Origin: Polymorphobacter megasporae
GTDB lineage: Bacteria > Pseudomonadota > Alphaproteobacteria > Sphingomonadales > Sphingomonadaceae
DNA: 64,000 nucleotides
Direction: 5' to 3'
Assembly: GCF_018982885.2 (NCBI RefSeq)
Contig: NZ_CP081848.1
Span: 62,001 to 126,000, forward strand
This document shows positions 25,033 through 34,150 of this stretch, one piece after another. The notes under the pieces are model-generated. The model saw only the letters and a program-made list of their open reading frames with translations, did no database searches and was not told the origin of the DNA. The stretch's first letter is position 1; each line of letters opens with the position of its first letter. The translations under genes and the position numbers were made by a program.

Positions 25033-26403
25033 ATGGATGAAGCAAATACTCTCGGCGGCAGGCTCGCGCGCTATGCCAAGGTCGGTGGAACCGGAATCGG
25101 GCTCGCAGCACGTTTTGCCGGTGCAAGGCTGACCGGCGGCGGCGATGCCGCGACCACGGCGGCACAGCTGCGCGTCGCGCTCGGCGGCCTCAAGGGCCCG
25201 GTGATGAAGATCGCGCAGATCCTGTCGACAATCCCGGGCGCCGTTCCCGACGATTTTGCCAAGGAGCTCGGCCAGCTCCAGGCCGATGCCCCAGCGATGG
25301 GCTGGCCGTTCGTCCGGCGGCGGATGAAGGCCGAACTCGGGGCCGACTGGGAATCGCGCTACGCCAGCTTCGAGCATGAGGCCGCCGCCGCCGCGTCTCT
25401 CGGCCAGGTCCACCGCGCTGTGGCGCACGACGGCCGCGCGCTCGCTGCCAAGCTGCAGTATCCCGACATGGCGAGCGCGGTGGAGGCCGACCTCGGCCAG
25501 CTCGATGTACTGTTCGGCATCTACCGCCAGTTCGATAAGTCTATCGACACCGGGCAGATCCGCGGTGAGCTCGCCGACCGGCTGCGCGAGGAACTCGATT
25601 ACGAGCGCGAGGCGAAGCATCTTGCGCTGTATCGCGACATGCTGAGCAGCCAGCCGGCGGTGCATCTGCCGGAGGTGCTGCCCGACCTGTCGACCAAGCG
25701 GCTGCTGACGATGACGTGGCTGCCGGGCAAACCGCTCCTTGGCTTCAAGGGCGATTCGCTCGAGGTGCGCAACTGCATCGCCGAGACGATGTTCCGGGCG
25801 TGGTACTGGCCGCTCCATCACTACGGTGTGATCCACGGCGACCCGCACCTCGGCAATTACGCCGTGCGCGAGGAGCCGGACGGCCAGCACGGCATCAATC
25901 TGCTCGACTTTGGCTGCATCCGGGTCTTTCCGCCGCGCTTCATCAAGGGCGTCGTCGACCTGTTCCACGCGATCGAATCGAACGACAAGGCGCTCGCGGT
26001 CGATGCCTTCGAGCGTTGGGGCTTCGTCGGCCTGTCGACCGAGATCATCGACACACTGCTGATCTGGGCGACGTTCCTATATGGCCCGCTGCTCGACGAC
26101 CGGGTCCGGCGGATCGACGACCAAGGCCGCCCCGCCGACTATGGCCGCGAGACGGCGCAAAAGGTCCACCGGCGGCTGAAGGAGCTCGGCACCGTCACCA
26201 TCCCGTCCGAATTTGTCTTCATGGACCGCGCCGCGATCGGCCTCGGCGGCGTCTTTATGCACCTTGCCGCCGAGCTCAACTGGCGGCGACTGTTCGGCGA
26301 GATGATCGAAGGTTTCACCGAAGACGGACTCGCCGCGCGACAATCTGCGGCACTTGCGCGGGCTGGTCTGGAACCACCTGTGGCGCCGACGCTTATCGCG
26401 TAA
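25033..26403 (+). CDS. ABC1/UbiB-family atypical kinase
   Basis: A 456-residue protein of the ABC1/ADCK/UbiB family, which includes UbiB and COQ8 needed for ubiquinone synthesis. The N-terminal family region has LKGPVMKIAQILST, where the usual KxGQ reads KIAQ. The Ala-rich nucleotide loop AAAAASLGQVHRA replaces the P-loop. Also present are ALAAKLQYP (Lys), GVIHGDPHLGNYA (catalytic Asp/Asn) and INLLDFGCIRVF (metal Asp). ATG 25033 is the first Met fitting the family; the frame is open to 24928. The substrate is unknown. Confidence 0.88.
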   Translation: MDEANTLGGRLARYAKVGGTGIGLAARFAGARLTGGGDAATTAAQLRVALGGLKGPVMKIAQILSTIPGAVPDDFAKELGQLQADAPAMGWPFVRRRMKAELGADWESRYASFEHEAAAAASLGQVHRAVAHDGRALAAKLQYPDMASAVEADLGQLDVLFGIYRQFDKSIDTGQIRGELADRLREELDYEREAKHLALYRDMLSSQPAVHLPEVLPDLSTKRLLTMTWLPGKPLLGFKGDSLEVRNCIAETMFRAWYWPLHHYGVIHGDPHLGNYAVREEPDGQHGINLLDFGCIRVFPPRFIKGVVDLFHAIESNDKALAVDAFERWGFVGLSTEIIDTLLIWATFLYGPLLDDRVRRIDDQGRPADYGRETAQKVHRRLKELGTVTIPSEFVFMDRAAIGLGGVFMHLAAELNWRRLFGEMIEGFTEDGLAARQSAALARAGLEPPVAPTLIA

Positions 26404-26474
26404 CCGGCCTGCCCGGCTTGTCGCGCGCGGATCACGCGCGCTATGAGGACGCACCGCGTTAAGGGAGTGACGCC

Positions 26475-26618
26475 ATGGCCGACGATCTGAATGCTGCTGT
26501 ACCGCAGGCGAACGTACCGAATACACGCTTCTACGGCGGTTTTGTCGACGTCCTGAAATGGGCTGTCGTGGCGCTTGCGTTGTTGTTGATCGCAATGGCA
26601 CTGTTCCTCGTTCACTAG
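26475..26618 (+). CDS. aa3-type cytochrome c oxidase subunit IV-like small protein
   Basis: A 47-residue protein preceded by GGGAG. The pattern TRFYGGFVDVLKW followed by one membrane helix (AVVALALLLIAMALFLV) matches the bacterial aa3-type oxidase subunit IV family (short, single helix). In many alphaproteobacteria this gene sits directly upstream of pntAA, as here (34 nt). It would be an inner-membrane accessory of cytochrome oxidase. The call depends on the short motif plus context. Confidence 0.8.
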   Translation: MADDLNAAVPQANVPNTRFYGGFVDVLKWAVVALALLLIAMALFLVH

Positions 26619-26652
26619 AGGCGGCACGCCTAGGCTTTGGGGGGAATAGTTG

Positions 26653-27786
26653 ATGCGGATCGCGGTGTTGCGCGAGACGGCGGAGGCGGAACGTCGGGTC
26701 GCCGCGACCCCGGAAACCGTAAAGAAGCTGATTGCGCTCGGTGCCACAGTCGCCGTCGAGAGCGGCGCGGGCGATGGCGCGAATATCTCGGACAGCGCTT
26801 ATAGCGACGCCGGCGCGACCGTTGACGGGCGCGATGCGACGATCGCGGGCAGCGACCTGATCCTCGGGGTACAGGGTCCTGACGTCGGCGGGCTGCGTGG
26901 AATTAAATCCGGCGCGATGCTCGTCGCGATCCTGTCGCCGTTCGCTCGGCGCGAAGAAATTAATACCTATGCCGCGAGCGGGCTGACGACGATGGCGATG
27001 GAGTTGATGCCGCGCATCACCCGCGCCCAGTCGATGGACGTGCTGTCGTCGCAATCGAACCTGTCGGGCTATAAGGCCGTCATCGACGCCGCCGAGTCGT
27101 ACGGTCGTGCCTTTCCGATGATGATGACTGCGGCGGGAACGATCAGCGCCGCCCGCGTCTTCGTGATGGGGGTCGGCGTCGCCGGGCTGCAGGCGATCGC
27201 GACCGCCCGGCGCTTGGGCGCGCTGGTCAGTGCGACCGACGTCCGCGCCGCGACCAAGGAACAGATCGAGAGCCTCGGTGCGAAGGCGATCTTCGTCGAG
27301 GCGGTCAAGGGCATCGAGGGCGAGGGCAGCGGCGGCTATGCCACCGAAATGTCCGACGAATACAAGGCGGCGCAGGCGGCTTTGGTGTCGAGCCACATCG
27401 CCAAGCAGGACATCGTCATCACCACCGCGCTGATCCCCGGCCGCCCTGCTCCGCGCCTCGTCAGTGACGCCCAGATCGCAACGATGCGCGCGGGCAGCGT
27501 GATCGTCGACCTCGCGGTCGAAAGCGGCGGCAATGTGGAGGGTTCGGTCGTCGGTGCCGCCCCGGTCGTCCACGGCGTGACGATCATCGGCCACCGCAAC
27601 ATGCCGAGCCGCCTCGCCGCCGACGCGAGCGCTTTATACTCGCGCAACCTGTACAACTTCATCGCGGCGTTCTGGGACAAGGACGCGGCGACGGTGGTGT
27701 TCCCGGCGGACGACGATATCGTCAAGGGTGTGACGCTGACCCGCGATGGCGCGGTGGTGCATGAGCGGTTGGCTACGGCAGCATAG
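26653..27786 (+). CDS. pntAA: NAD(P) transhydrogenase subunit alpha part 1
   Basis: The 377-residue NAD(H)-binding dI component of proton-translocating transhydrogenase. Landmarks are IAVLRETAEAERRVAATP, the RQD-loop region (SNLSGYKAVIDAA), a Rossmann motif VMGVGVAGLQAIATARRLGA and the IPGRPAPRLV mobile-loop segment. ATG 26653 is chosen over the adjoining TTG 26650. Its stop is followed without a gap by the hicA GTG. Transhydrogenase uses proton motive force to reduce NADP+ with NADH. The alpha subunit is split in two here, as usual in alphaproteobacteria. Confidence 0.97.
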   Translation: MRIAVLRETAEAERRVAATPETVKKLIALGATVAVESGAGDGANISDSAYSDAGATVDGRDATIAGSDLILGVQGPDVGGLRGIKSGAMLVAILSPFARREEINTYAASGLTTMAMELMPRITRAQSMDVLSSQSNLSGYKAVIDAAESYGRAFPMMMTAAGTISAARVFVMGVGVAGLQAIATARRLGALVSATDVRAATKEQIESLGAKAIFVEAVKGIEGEGSGGYATEMSDEYKAAQAALVSSHIAKQDIVITTALIPGRPAPRLVSDAQIATMRAGSVIVDLAVESGGNVEGSVVGAAPVVHGVTIIGHRNMPSRLAADASALYSRNLYNFIAAFWDKDAATVVFPADDDIVKGVTLTRDGAVVHERLATAA

Positions 27787-28032
27787 GTGGCCAATGCCAA
27801 GTTGCTCGACCGGATGCGGGCCAACCCGCGCGACTGGCGGATCGAAGATGTCGCGAGCGTCTGCGCGGCGTTCGGCGTCGGTTGCACACCCCCGCGCAAC
27901 GGGTCACACTATAAGATCAAGCATGGCGACATGGCGTCGATCCTGACCATCCCCGCGCACCGGCCGATCAAGCCGGTCTACATCCGCGACCTGGTCCGGT
28001 TCATCGACGCCGTTGGAAAGGGCGAGAAATGA
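27787..28032 (+). CDS. hicA: HicA-like mRNA interferase toxin
   Basis: An 81-residue protein with the HicA dsRBD-like fold: an N-terminal helix region, the loop and catalytic histidine in RNGSHYKI, then LTIPAHRPIKPVYIRDLVRFI, where HicA proteins usually end. HicA cleaves mRNA in a ribosome-independent way when not bound by HicB. GTG 27787 directly abuts the pntAA stop, and its own stop overlaps the hicB ATG (ATGA). No separate promoter is visible, so expression is tied to the pnt operon. Confidence 0.88.
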   Translation: MANAKLLDRMRANPRDWRIEDVASVCAAFGVGCTPPRNGSHYKIKHGDMASILTIPAHRPIKPVYIRDLVRFIDAVGKGEK

Positions 28033-28244
28033 GGCCGCAGGACTATGAGGTCGACATCATCCCGCTGTCGCCCGCGGATGGCGGCGGCTTTACCGGCATC
28101 GCGCCCGAACTTCCCGGCTGCCGCTCCGACGGCGCGACGCCCGAGGAGGCGCTCGCCAATACCTATGATGCGATCGGCTGCTGGCTCGAAGCCGCCGAAG
28201 AGATGGGCCGCGCTGCCCCCTTGCCCCGCCGCATCGCTGCCTGA
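28029..28244 (+). CDS. hicB: HicB-like antitoxin, short form
   Basis: A 71-residue HicB-type antitoxin: YEVDIIPLSPADGGGFTGIAPELPGC is the family N-terminal domain, with ATPEEALANTYDAI as the helix. It ends soon after this domain and lacks the C-terminal helix-turn-helix or ribbon-helix-helix DNA-binding part found in longer HicB proteins. It therefore probably neutralises HicA but cannot repress its own promoter. ATG 28029 overlaps the hicA stop. The pntAB start follows 15 nt after the stop. Confidence 0.88.
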   Translation: MRPQDYEVDIIPLSPADGGGFTGIAPELPGCRSDGATPEEALANTYDAIGCWLEAAEEMGRAAPLPRRIAA

Positions 28245-28259
28245 GCCGAGGACCGATCC

Positions 28260-28577
28260 ATGGAACACCTGATCCCCCAGCTCTCGATCTTCGTCCTCGC
28301 CTGCTTCGTCGGCTATTACGTCGTCTGGAGTGTGACCCCAGCGCTGCACACCCCGCTGATGGCGGTGACCAACGCGATCTCGAGCGTCATCATCGTCGGC
28401 GCGCTGGTCGCCGCGAGCGCCGCGTCGGGCGGGTCGGAGATTTCGAAGTGGCTCGGGCTCGGCGCGGTGGTGCTGGCGTCGGTCAACATCTTCGGCGGCT
28501 TCGCGGTGACGCAGCGGATGCTCGGCATGTACAAGAAGAAAGAGCGCAAGGCCCCGGTCGCACCGGCGGCAAAATAA
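28260..28577 (+). CDS. pntAB: NAD(P) transhydrogenase subunit alpha part 2
   Basis: A 105-residue inner-membrane protein, the proton-channel part of the split transhydrogenase alpha subunit. Three membrane segments are visible, with the family's HTPLMAVTNAISSVIIVGAL and the closing NIFGGFAVTQRMLGMYKKK. It begins 15 nt after hicB and ends 22 nt before pntB. Confidence 0.96.
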   Translation: MEHLIPQLSIFVLACFVGYYVVWSVTPALHTPLMAVTNAISSVIIVGALVAASAASGGSEISKWLGLGAVVLASVNIFGGFAVTQRMLGMYKKKERKAPVAPAAK

Positions 28578-28599
28578 TGGCGCTCAGGGGGCACGCACA

Positions 28600-30012
28600 A
28601 TGACCGAAGCCATCGCCCAGACTCCCGCGTGGGTCGCACTCGCCTATCTCGTCGCGGGGGTGCTGTTCATCCTTGCGCTCCGCGGCCTGTCGTCGCCCGA
28701 GACGTCGCAGCAGGGCAACCGCTTCGGCATGATCGGCATGCTGATCGCGGTCGTCACGACGCTGATCGTCCACGGCGTCGGGCTGCCGCTGATCGTCGCC
28801 GCGATCGCGATCGGCGGCGGGATCGGCTATGTCATCGCCCGGCGGATCGCGATGACCGACATGCCGCAGCTCGTCGCGGGCTTCCACAGTCTCGTCGGCC
28901 TCGCCGCGGTGCTGGTCGCGATCGCAGCCTATCTAAACCCGGGCGCGTTCGGCATCTTGAACGCCGATGCGAGCGACATCGCGACGTCGAGCAAGATCGA
29001 GATGGGCCTTGGCGTCGCGATCGGCGCGATCACCTTCTCGGGGTCGATCATCGCCTTCCTCAAGTTGAACGGCAACATGGGCGGCAAGCCGATCCTGCTG
29101 CCGGCGCGGCATGTCATCAACATTGCACTGTTAGCGGCGATCCTGGTCCTCGTCGGAGTGTTCGGGCTGCACACGCCCGTGCTGTTCGCGGTGATCGTCG
29201 TCGCGGCGCTCGCGCTCGGCTTCCTGCTGATCATCCCAATCGGTGGGGCCGACATGCCGGTCGTCGTATCGATGCTCAACTCATATTCGGGCTGGGCGGC
29301 GGCGGCGATGGGGTTCACGCTGCAAAACACCGCGATGATCGTCACCGGTGCGCTGGTCGGGTCGTCGGGCGCCATTCTTTCCTACATCATGTGCCGAGCG
29401 ATGAACCGCAGCTTCATCAGCGTCATCGCCGGTGGTTTCGGCGGCGATGCGGCGGGTCCCGCCGGGGCCGCGGGCGAGGCCAAGCCGTACAAGCGCGGGT
29501 CGGCCGAAGACGCCGCCTTTGTCATGAAGAACGCCGAGAGCGTCATCATCGTCCCCGGCTACGGCATGGCGGTCAGCCAGGCTCAGCACGCACTCCGCGA
29601 GATGGGCGACCTGCTGAAGAAGGAAGGCGTCAGCGTCAAATACGCGATCCACCCTGTCGCCGGGCGGATGCCGGGACACATGAACGTCCTGCTCGCCGAG
29701 GCGAACGTTCCCTATGACGAGGTCTTCGAGCTCGAGGACATCAACGGCGAATTCGCGCAGGCCGACGTCGCCTTTGTCATCGGCGCGAACGACGTCACCA
29801 ACCCGCTCGCCAAGACCGACAAGACCTCGCCGATCTACGGGATGCCGGTGCTCGACGTCGAAAAGGCCAAGACCGTGTTGTTCGTCAAGCGCAGCATGGG
29901 CGGCGCGGGCTATGCCGGAGTCGACAATCCGGTCTTCTACATGGACAATACGATGATGCTGCTGGCCGACGCCAAAAAGATGGTCGAGGCAATCAACAAG
30001 GATCTCGGCTGA
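28600..30012 (+). CDS. pntB: NAD(P) transhydrogenase subunit beta
   Basis: A 470-residue subunit with about eight or nine membrane helices followed by the NADP(H)-binding dIII domain. Landmarks are FHSLVGLAAVLVA, IPIGGADMPVVVSMLNSYSGW, the dIII start VIIVPGYGMAVSQAQHAL, HPVAGRMPGHMNVLLAEA and FVIGANDVTNP. With PntAA and PntAB it forms the complete proton-pumping transhydrogenase that supplies NADPH. Its stop overlaps the sodC start as TGATG. Confidence 0.98.
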   Translation: MTEAIAQTPAWVALAYLVAGVLFILALRGLSSPETSQQGNRFGMIGMLIAVVTTLIVHGVGLPLIVAAIAIGGGIGYVIARRIAMTDMPQLVAGFHSLVGLAAVLVAIAAYLNPGAFGILNADASDIATSSKIEMGLGVAIGAITFSGSIIAFLKLNGNMGGKPILLPARHVINIALLAAILVLVGVFGLHTPVLFAVIVVAALALGFLLIIPIGGADMPVVVSMLNSYSGWAAAAMGFTLQNTAMIVTGALVGSSGAILSYIMCRAMNRSFISVIAGGFGGDAAGPAGAAGEAKPYKRGSAEDAAFVMKNAESVIIVPGYGMAVSQAQHALREMGDLLKKEGVSVKYAIHPVAGRMPGHMNVLLAEANVPYDEVFELEDINGEFAQADVAFVIGANDVTNPLAKTDKTSPIYGMPVLDVEKAKTVLFVKRSMGGAGYAGVDNPVFYMDNTMMLLADAKKMVEAINKDLG

Positions 30013-30560
30013 TGCGCCACGCACTCGCTGTCATCGTCCCCCTCGCGATCCTCGCCGGGTGCAGTCATCCGGGTACCTCACTTGGCTCGACCCGCGTCGG
30101 GCCGCCGCCGATCGAGGCGACGACGCAGCTACTCGGGCCGAACGGCGAGTTGCGCGGCACCGCGACGCTCAGCCAGCGCCCCGAGGGGACGCTCGTTCGC
30201 GCGCGGATCGAGGGGATGATTGCGGGCACGTACGCGATCCATCTGCACAGCGTCGGCAAGTGCGAGGGGCCGAAGTTCACAAGCGCCGGCGGGCACTTCA
30301 ACCCGACGATGAAGATGCACGGCAAGGACAACCCGATGGGGCCTCACCTCGGCGACCTGCCGAATGTCGTCGTCGGCCCAGGCGGTACCGGGACGGTCGA
30401 CTTCACCGTGCCCGGGCTGATGCTCGTCGGCGGCACTGCGCCATTACTCGACGCCGATGGCGCGGCGGTGGTGCTCCACGCCAGTCCCGACGATTACAAG
30501 ACCGACCCAAGCGGAGCGAGCGGCGACCGGATCGCCTGCGGCGTCTTGGCGGCGCGGTAG
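30012..30560 (+). CDS. sodC: Cu/Zn superoxide dismutase, lipoprotein
   Basis: A 182-residue periplasmic SOD with a lipoprotein signal (LAILAGC lipobox, Cys 16). Metal ligands are visible in HLHSVGKCEG, GGHFNP, GPHLGDLP and VVLHASPDDY, and two further Cys (in KCEG and IACGV) form the family disulfide. It protects the periplasm from superoxide. Its start overlaps the pntB stop by one base, so it is coupled to the transhydrogenase operon, an arrangement I have not commonly met. The tRNA-His gene follows. Confidence 0.95.
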   Translation: MRHALAVIVPLAILAGCSHPGTSLGSTRVGPPPIEATTQLLGPNGELRGTATLSQRPEGTLVRARIEGMIAGTYAIHLHSVGKCEGPKFTSAGGHFNPTMKMHGKDNPMGPHLGDLPNVVVGPGGTGTVDFTVPGLMLVGGTAPLLDADGAAVVLHASPDDYKTDPSGASGDRIACGVLAAR

Positions 30561-30615
30561 TTTCCTTGACGAATCGCCGGTCGAGCCCCTAAGGCGTCTT
30601 TCGCCGTGCGCGCAT

Positions 30616-30693
30616 GGCGACCATAGCTCAATTGGTTAGAGCGCCGGCTTGTGGTGCCGGAGGTTGCGGGTTCGATCCCCGTTGGTCGCCCCA
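30616..30693 (+). tRNA. tRNA-His (GTG anticodon)
   Basis: A full cloverleaf: acceptor GCGACCA pairs with TGGTCGC, the D-arm includes GCTCAATTGGTTAGAGC, the anticodon arm CCGGCTTGTGGTGCCGG has anticodon GTG, and the T-arm has GGTTCGATCCCC with TTCGA. The extra 5' G (G-1, position 30616) opposes C73 and is encoded, which is diagnostic for histidine tRNA. The CCA end is encoded at 30691-30693. Confidence 0.97.
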
Positions 30694-30699
30694 GTGCCT

Positions 30700-31584
30700 T
30701 TAGTTCCAGCTTCCGTCGAGCAGCTTGGTCACTGCCGAGAAGTCTTTACCTGCACCGCCGAGGCCGACGAACATCTGGTAGAGCGCTTCGGCCTGTGCGC
30801 CCATCGGCACAGCTGCGCCGACCGACTGCGCCGCCTCGACCGCGAGCTTCAAGTCCTTGAGCATCAACGCCGAAGCGAAGCCGCCTTCGTAATCGCGGTT
30901 CGACGGGGCGGCGGGGACCGGGCCGGGGACGGGGCAATAGCTCGTCATCGACCAGCACTGGCCGCTCGCCTTCGAGCTGATGTCGAAGAAGGTCTGGGCG
31001 TCGAGGCCGAGCTTCTGCGCGAGCACGAACGCCTCCGCCGTCGCCACCATCGACGCGCCTAACAGCATGTTATTGCAGATCTTTGCAGCCTGCCCCGCCC
31101 CGGCATTGCCGGCGTGGATGACGACTTTGCCCATATTTTGCAGGATCGGTTCGGCGCGGGCGAAGGCGTCGTCGAGGCCACCGACCATGAAGGTCAGCGT
31201 TCCCGCATTTGCCGCCGCTATCCCGCCCGAGACCGGGGCGTCGACCATCGCCAGACCGCGCTCCGCGGCGGCGGAAGCCACTGATTTTGCTGTGGCAACG
31301 TCGATCGTCGAGCAGTCGAGCAGCAGCGCTTGCGGGTGGGCGGCGGCGAAGACCTCGTCCTCGTAGACGCTGCGGACGTGGGTTCCGGCGGGGAGCATCG
31401 TCACCACCGCATCGGCTCCGGCGACCGCTGCCGCCGCCGATTCGGCACGCGCACAACCACCCGCACAGGCCCGCTCCAAGGCGGCACTCGACAGGTCGTA
31501 CGCAGTCACGACATGCCCGGACTTGGCGAGGTTGACGGCCATCCCGCCGCCCATGTTGCCGAGCCCGATAAAGCCGATTTTCAC
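30700..31584 (-). CDS. mmsB: 3-hydroxyisobutyrate dehydrogenase
   Basis: A 294-residue NAD-dependent dehydrogenase of valine breakdown that makes methylmalonate semialdehyde. It has the Rossmann motif IGFIGLGNMGGGMA, the substrate-site DAPVSGGIAAANAGTLTFMVGG and the catalytic Lys in GAGQAAKICNNMLLG. GTG 31584 has AGGAG upstream. It is the last gene of the mmsA - enoyl-CoA hydratase - mmsB run, 10 nt after the previous gene. Tartronate semialdehyde reductase is a related family; the mms context favours mmsB. Confidence 0.93.
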   Translation of the reverse strand: MKIGFIGLGNMGGGMAVNLAKSGHVVTAYDLSSAALERACAGGCARAESAAAAVAGADAVVTMLPAGTHVRSVYEDEVFAAAHPQALLLDCSTIDVATAKSVASAAAERGLAMVDAPVSGGIAAANAGTLTFMVGGLDDAFARAEPILQNMGKVVIHAGNAGAGQAAKICNNMLLGASMVATAEAFVLAQKLGLDAQTFFDISSKASGQCWSMTSYCPVPGPVPAAPSNRDYEGGFASALMLKDLKLAVEAAQSVGAAVPMGAQAEALYQMFVGLGGAGKDFSAVTKLLDGSWN

Positions 31585-31594
31585 GCTGCTACTC

Positions 31595-32368
31595 CTATTC
31601 GCCGGTCCACGCCGCCGGACGCTTGGCGACAAACGCCGCCATGCCTTCCTTCTGGTCGCTGCTGCCGAACAGGCCGTGGAACAGCCGCCGTTCGAACGCG
31701 ACGCCTTGTGCGAGCGTCGTCTCGAACGCGGCGTTGACCTGCTCCTTGACCGCGATCGCGGCGAGCGGGGCCATTGCCGCGATCGTCGCCGCGGTCGCCA
31801 TCGCCGCCTCGACGAGTTCTGCCGCGGGCACGACGCGCGCGACGAGGCCGGCCGCCTCGGCCTCGGCCGCGCCCATCATCCGCCCGGTCAGGCACATCTC
31901 CATCGTCTTTGCCTTGCCGATCGCGCGCGCCATCCGCTGGCTGCCGCCCATGCCGGGGGTGACGCCGAGCTTGATCTCGGGTTGGCCGAACTTCGCGCTG
32001 TCGGCGGCGATGATGAAATCACACATCATCGCCAGCTCGCAGCCGCCGCCGAGCGCGAACCCCGCGACCGCCGCGATCACCGGTTTCCGCGTCGCCGTCA
32101 CCCGGTCATAGCCCGCGAAGAAATTGCTGCCGTACATCGCGGCGAACGACTGGCCCGCCATTTCCTTGATGTCGGCCCCGGCGGCAAACGCCTTCTCGCT
32201 CCCGGTGATCACCGCGCACCCCTGCCCCGGATCGGCGTCTAACGCCGCGAGCGCCGCGGTCAGGTCGGCGAGCACCTGTCCGTTGAGCGCATTGAGCGCC
32301 TGCGGCCGGTTGAGCCGGATCAGCGTGACGCGGTCGGTGGTTTCGACGAGCAGGGTTTCGTAGGTCAT
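31595..32368 (-). CDS. Enoyl-CoA hydratase
   Basis: A 257-residue crotonase-fold enzyme. It has [13 protein letters not shown], the oxyanion-hole [29 protein letters not shown] and the catalytic Glu region [18 protein letters not shown]. In this operon it likely hydrates methacrylyl-CoA or short enoyl-CoA in valine catabolism. I use ATG 32368; GTG 32377, overlapping the mmsA stop as GTGA, is equally possible. Confidence 0.93.
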   Translation of the reverse strand: MTYETLLVETTDRVTLIRLNRPQALNALNGQVLADLTAALAALDADPGQGCAVITGSEKAFAAGADIKEMAGQSFAAMYGSNFFAGYDRVTATRKPVIAAVAGFALGGGCELAMMCDFIIAADSAKFGQPEIKLGVTPGMGGSQRMARAIGKAKTMEMCLTGRMMGAAEAEAAGLVARVVPAAELVEAAMATAATIAAMAPLAAIAVKEQVNAAFETTLAQGVAFERRLFHGLFGSSDQKEGMAAFVAKRPAAWTGE

Positions 32369-32373
32369 GGAGC

Positions 32374-33882
32374 TCACTTCATCGTCGGAATGACGAAGCT
32401 GCTATCGGTCACCGCCGCCCCCGCGTCGAGGCTCGGCCAGCGCTGCGTCACGGTCTTGAGCCGGGTGTAGAACCGCACCCCCTCCGTCCCGTGGATGCCG
32501 GTGTCGCCGAATGCCGAACGCTTCCACCCGCCGAAGCTGTGGTACGCGACCGGGACCGGGATCGGCACGTTGATCCCGACCATGCCGACGTCGACGCTCG
32601 CGGCGAACTCGCGCGCGGCGGGGCCGTTCCTCGTGAAGATCGCGACGCCGTTGCCGTACTGGTGCTTCGACGGCAGGCTGATCGCCTCGGCGAGCGACTC
32701 GGCGCGGACCATCTGCAGGACCGGGCCGAAAATCTCGTCCTGATACGACTGCATGTGCGGCTTGACGTGGTCGAACAGCGTCGGCCCGACGAAGAAGCCG
32801 CCCTCGTGCCCCTGCAGGCTGAACCCGCGCCCGTCGACAACGAGCTCGGCGCCGTCGTCGACGCCCATTCCGATATAGCTCTCGATCCGCTCGCGGTGCG
32901 CCGCGCTGACCACCGGGCCGTAATGCGCGTCGAGGTCGGTCGAGACGCCGAGGCGGAGCTTGGCGATCTCGGGGAGCAGGCGTTCGCGCAACTCGTCAGC
33001 GGTCGCCTTGCCGACCGGCACGACCACCGGCAGCGCCATGCACCGCTCGCCCGCCGAGCCGAACGCCGCACCGACGAGGTCGGCCACCGTCTGGTCCATG
33101 TCGGCGTCGGGGAGGACGACGCCATGGTTCTTCGCGCCGCCCATCGCCTGGACCCGCTTTCCCGCCGCGACGCCGCGCCGGTAGACGTAATGCGCGATGT
33201 CCGACGAGCCGACGAAGCTGACTGCCTTGACGTCGGGGTGGTCGAGGATCGCGTCAACCGCGACCTTGTCGCCGTGGACGACGTTGAGGATGCCCGCCGG
33301 CAATCCGGCTTCGAGCATCAGTTCGCCCAGCCTCAGCGGCAGCGACGGGTCGCGCTCGCTCGGCTTGAGGATGAAGGCGTTGCCGCAGGCGATGGCGACG
33401 CCGAACATCCACATCGGGATCATCGCCGGGAAGTTGAACGGGGTGATCCCGGCGACGACGCCCAACGGCTGGCGCATCGAATAGACGTCGATCCCGGGAC
33501 CCGCGCCCTGCGTGTATTCGCCCTTGAGCAGATGCGGGATGCCGCAGGCGAATTCGATCACTTCGAGCCCGCGCTGGATGTCGCCGCGCGAGTCGGCGAT
33601 GACCTTGCCGTGCTCGGCCGACAGCATGTGCGCGAGGCTGTCCATCTCGGCCTCGACGAGCGCCTTGAACGCGAACATCACCCGTGCGCGCCGCTGCGGA
33701 TTGGTCGCGCCCCATGCCGGTTGCGCTTCGACCGCGTTCGCCACCGCCGCGTCGAGATCGGCGGCACTCGCCAGGGCGACGCGCGCCTGCACCTGGCCCG
33801 TGTTCGGGTCGAACACATCCAACGTGCGGCTCGAGGTTCCGGCGGTGGCGCTGCCGCCGATCAGATGAACGATATCACGCAT
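32374..33882 (-). CDS. mmsA: Methylmalonate-semialdehyde dehydrogenase (CoA-acylating)
   Basis: A 502-residue CoA-dependent aldehyde dehydrogenase of valine degradation; it converts methylmalonate semialdehyde to propionyl-CoA. Landmarks are [62 protein letters not shown] and the catalytic cysteine in [16 protein letters not shown] 33882 is preceded by GGGAGAG. It is the first gene of the operon, which is followed by enoyl-CoA hydratase and mmsB. Confidence 0.96.
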   Translation of the reverse strand: MRDIVHLIGGSATAGTSSRTLDVFDPNTGQVQARVALASAADLDAAVANAVEAQPAWGATNPQRRARVMFAFKALVEAEMDSLAHMLSAEHGKVIADSRGDIQRGLEVIEFACGIPHLLKGEYTQGAGPGIDVYSMRQPLGVVAGITPFNFPAMIPMWMFGVAIACGNAFILKPSERDPSLPLRLGELMLEAGLPAGILNVVHGDKVAVDAILDHPDVKAVSFVGSSDIAHYVYRRGVAAGKRVQAMGGAKNHGVVLPDADMDQTVADLVGAAFGSAGERCMALPVVVPVGKATADELRERLLPEIAKLRLGVSTDLDAHYGPVVSAAHRERIESYIGMGVDDGAELVVDGRGFSLQGHEGGFFVGPTLFDHVKPHMQSYQDEIFGPVLQMVRAESLAEAISLPSKHQYGNGVAIFTRNGPAAREFAASVDVGMVGINVPIPVPVAYHSFGGWKRSAFGDTGIHGTEGVRFYTRLKTVTQRWPSLDAGAAVTDSSFVIPTMK

Positions 33883-34150
33883 TGCGACTCTCCCGCGCCG
33901 GTCTCCGCCAGCGGACGCGGTCGCTGTTCCATGCCGGGGCGATGCCGACAAGGGGCGTATTGGCGCGTGAGCGCATAAACGGGCTTGTCTGCATTGGGGT
34001 GGGAAGCGGACGGCAGCTTTGTGGCGAAGCAGACGAGCGTTACGGCCGACGATAGAATGCGCAGGCCTAAGGCAATGATCGATATTCTTGGCGACTCGCG
34101 CGGACTGGTCGCCGGGGGCAATGCCTATGTTGGATATATGAGGTAGTCTG

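Noticed and set aside
26077-27594. A 505-codon minus-strand frame across the ABC1 kinase, subunit IV and pntAA genes
   Set aside because: It crosses three well-supported genes on the other strand and has no motif of its own.
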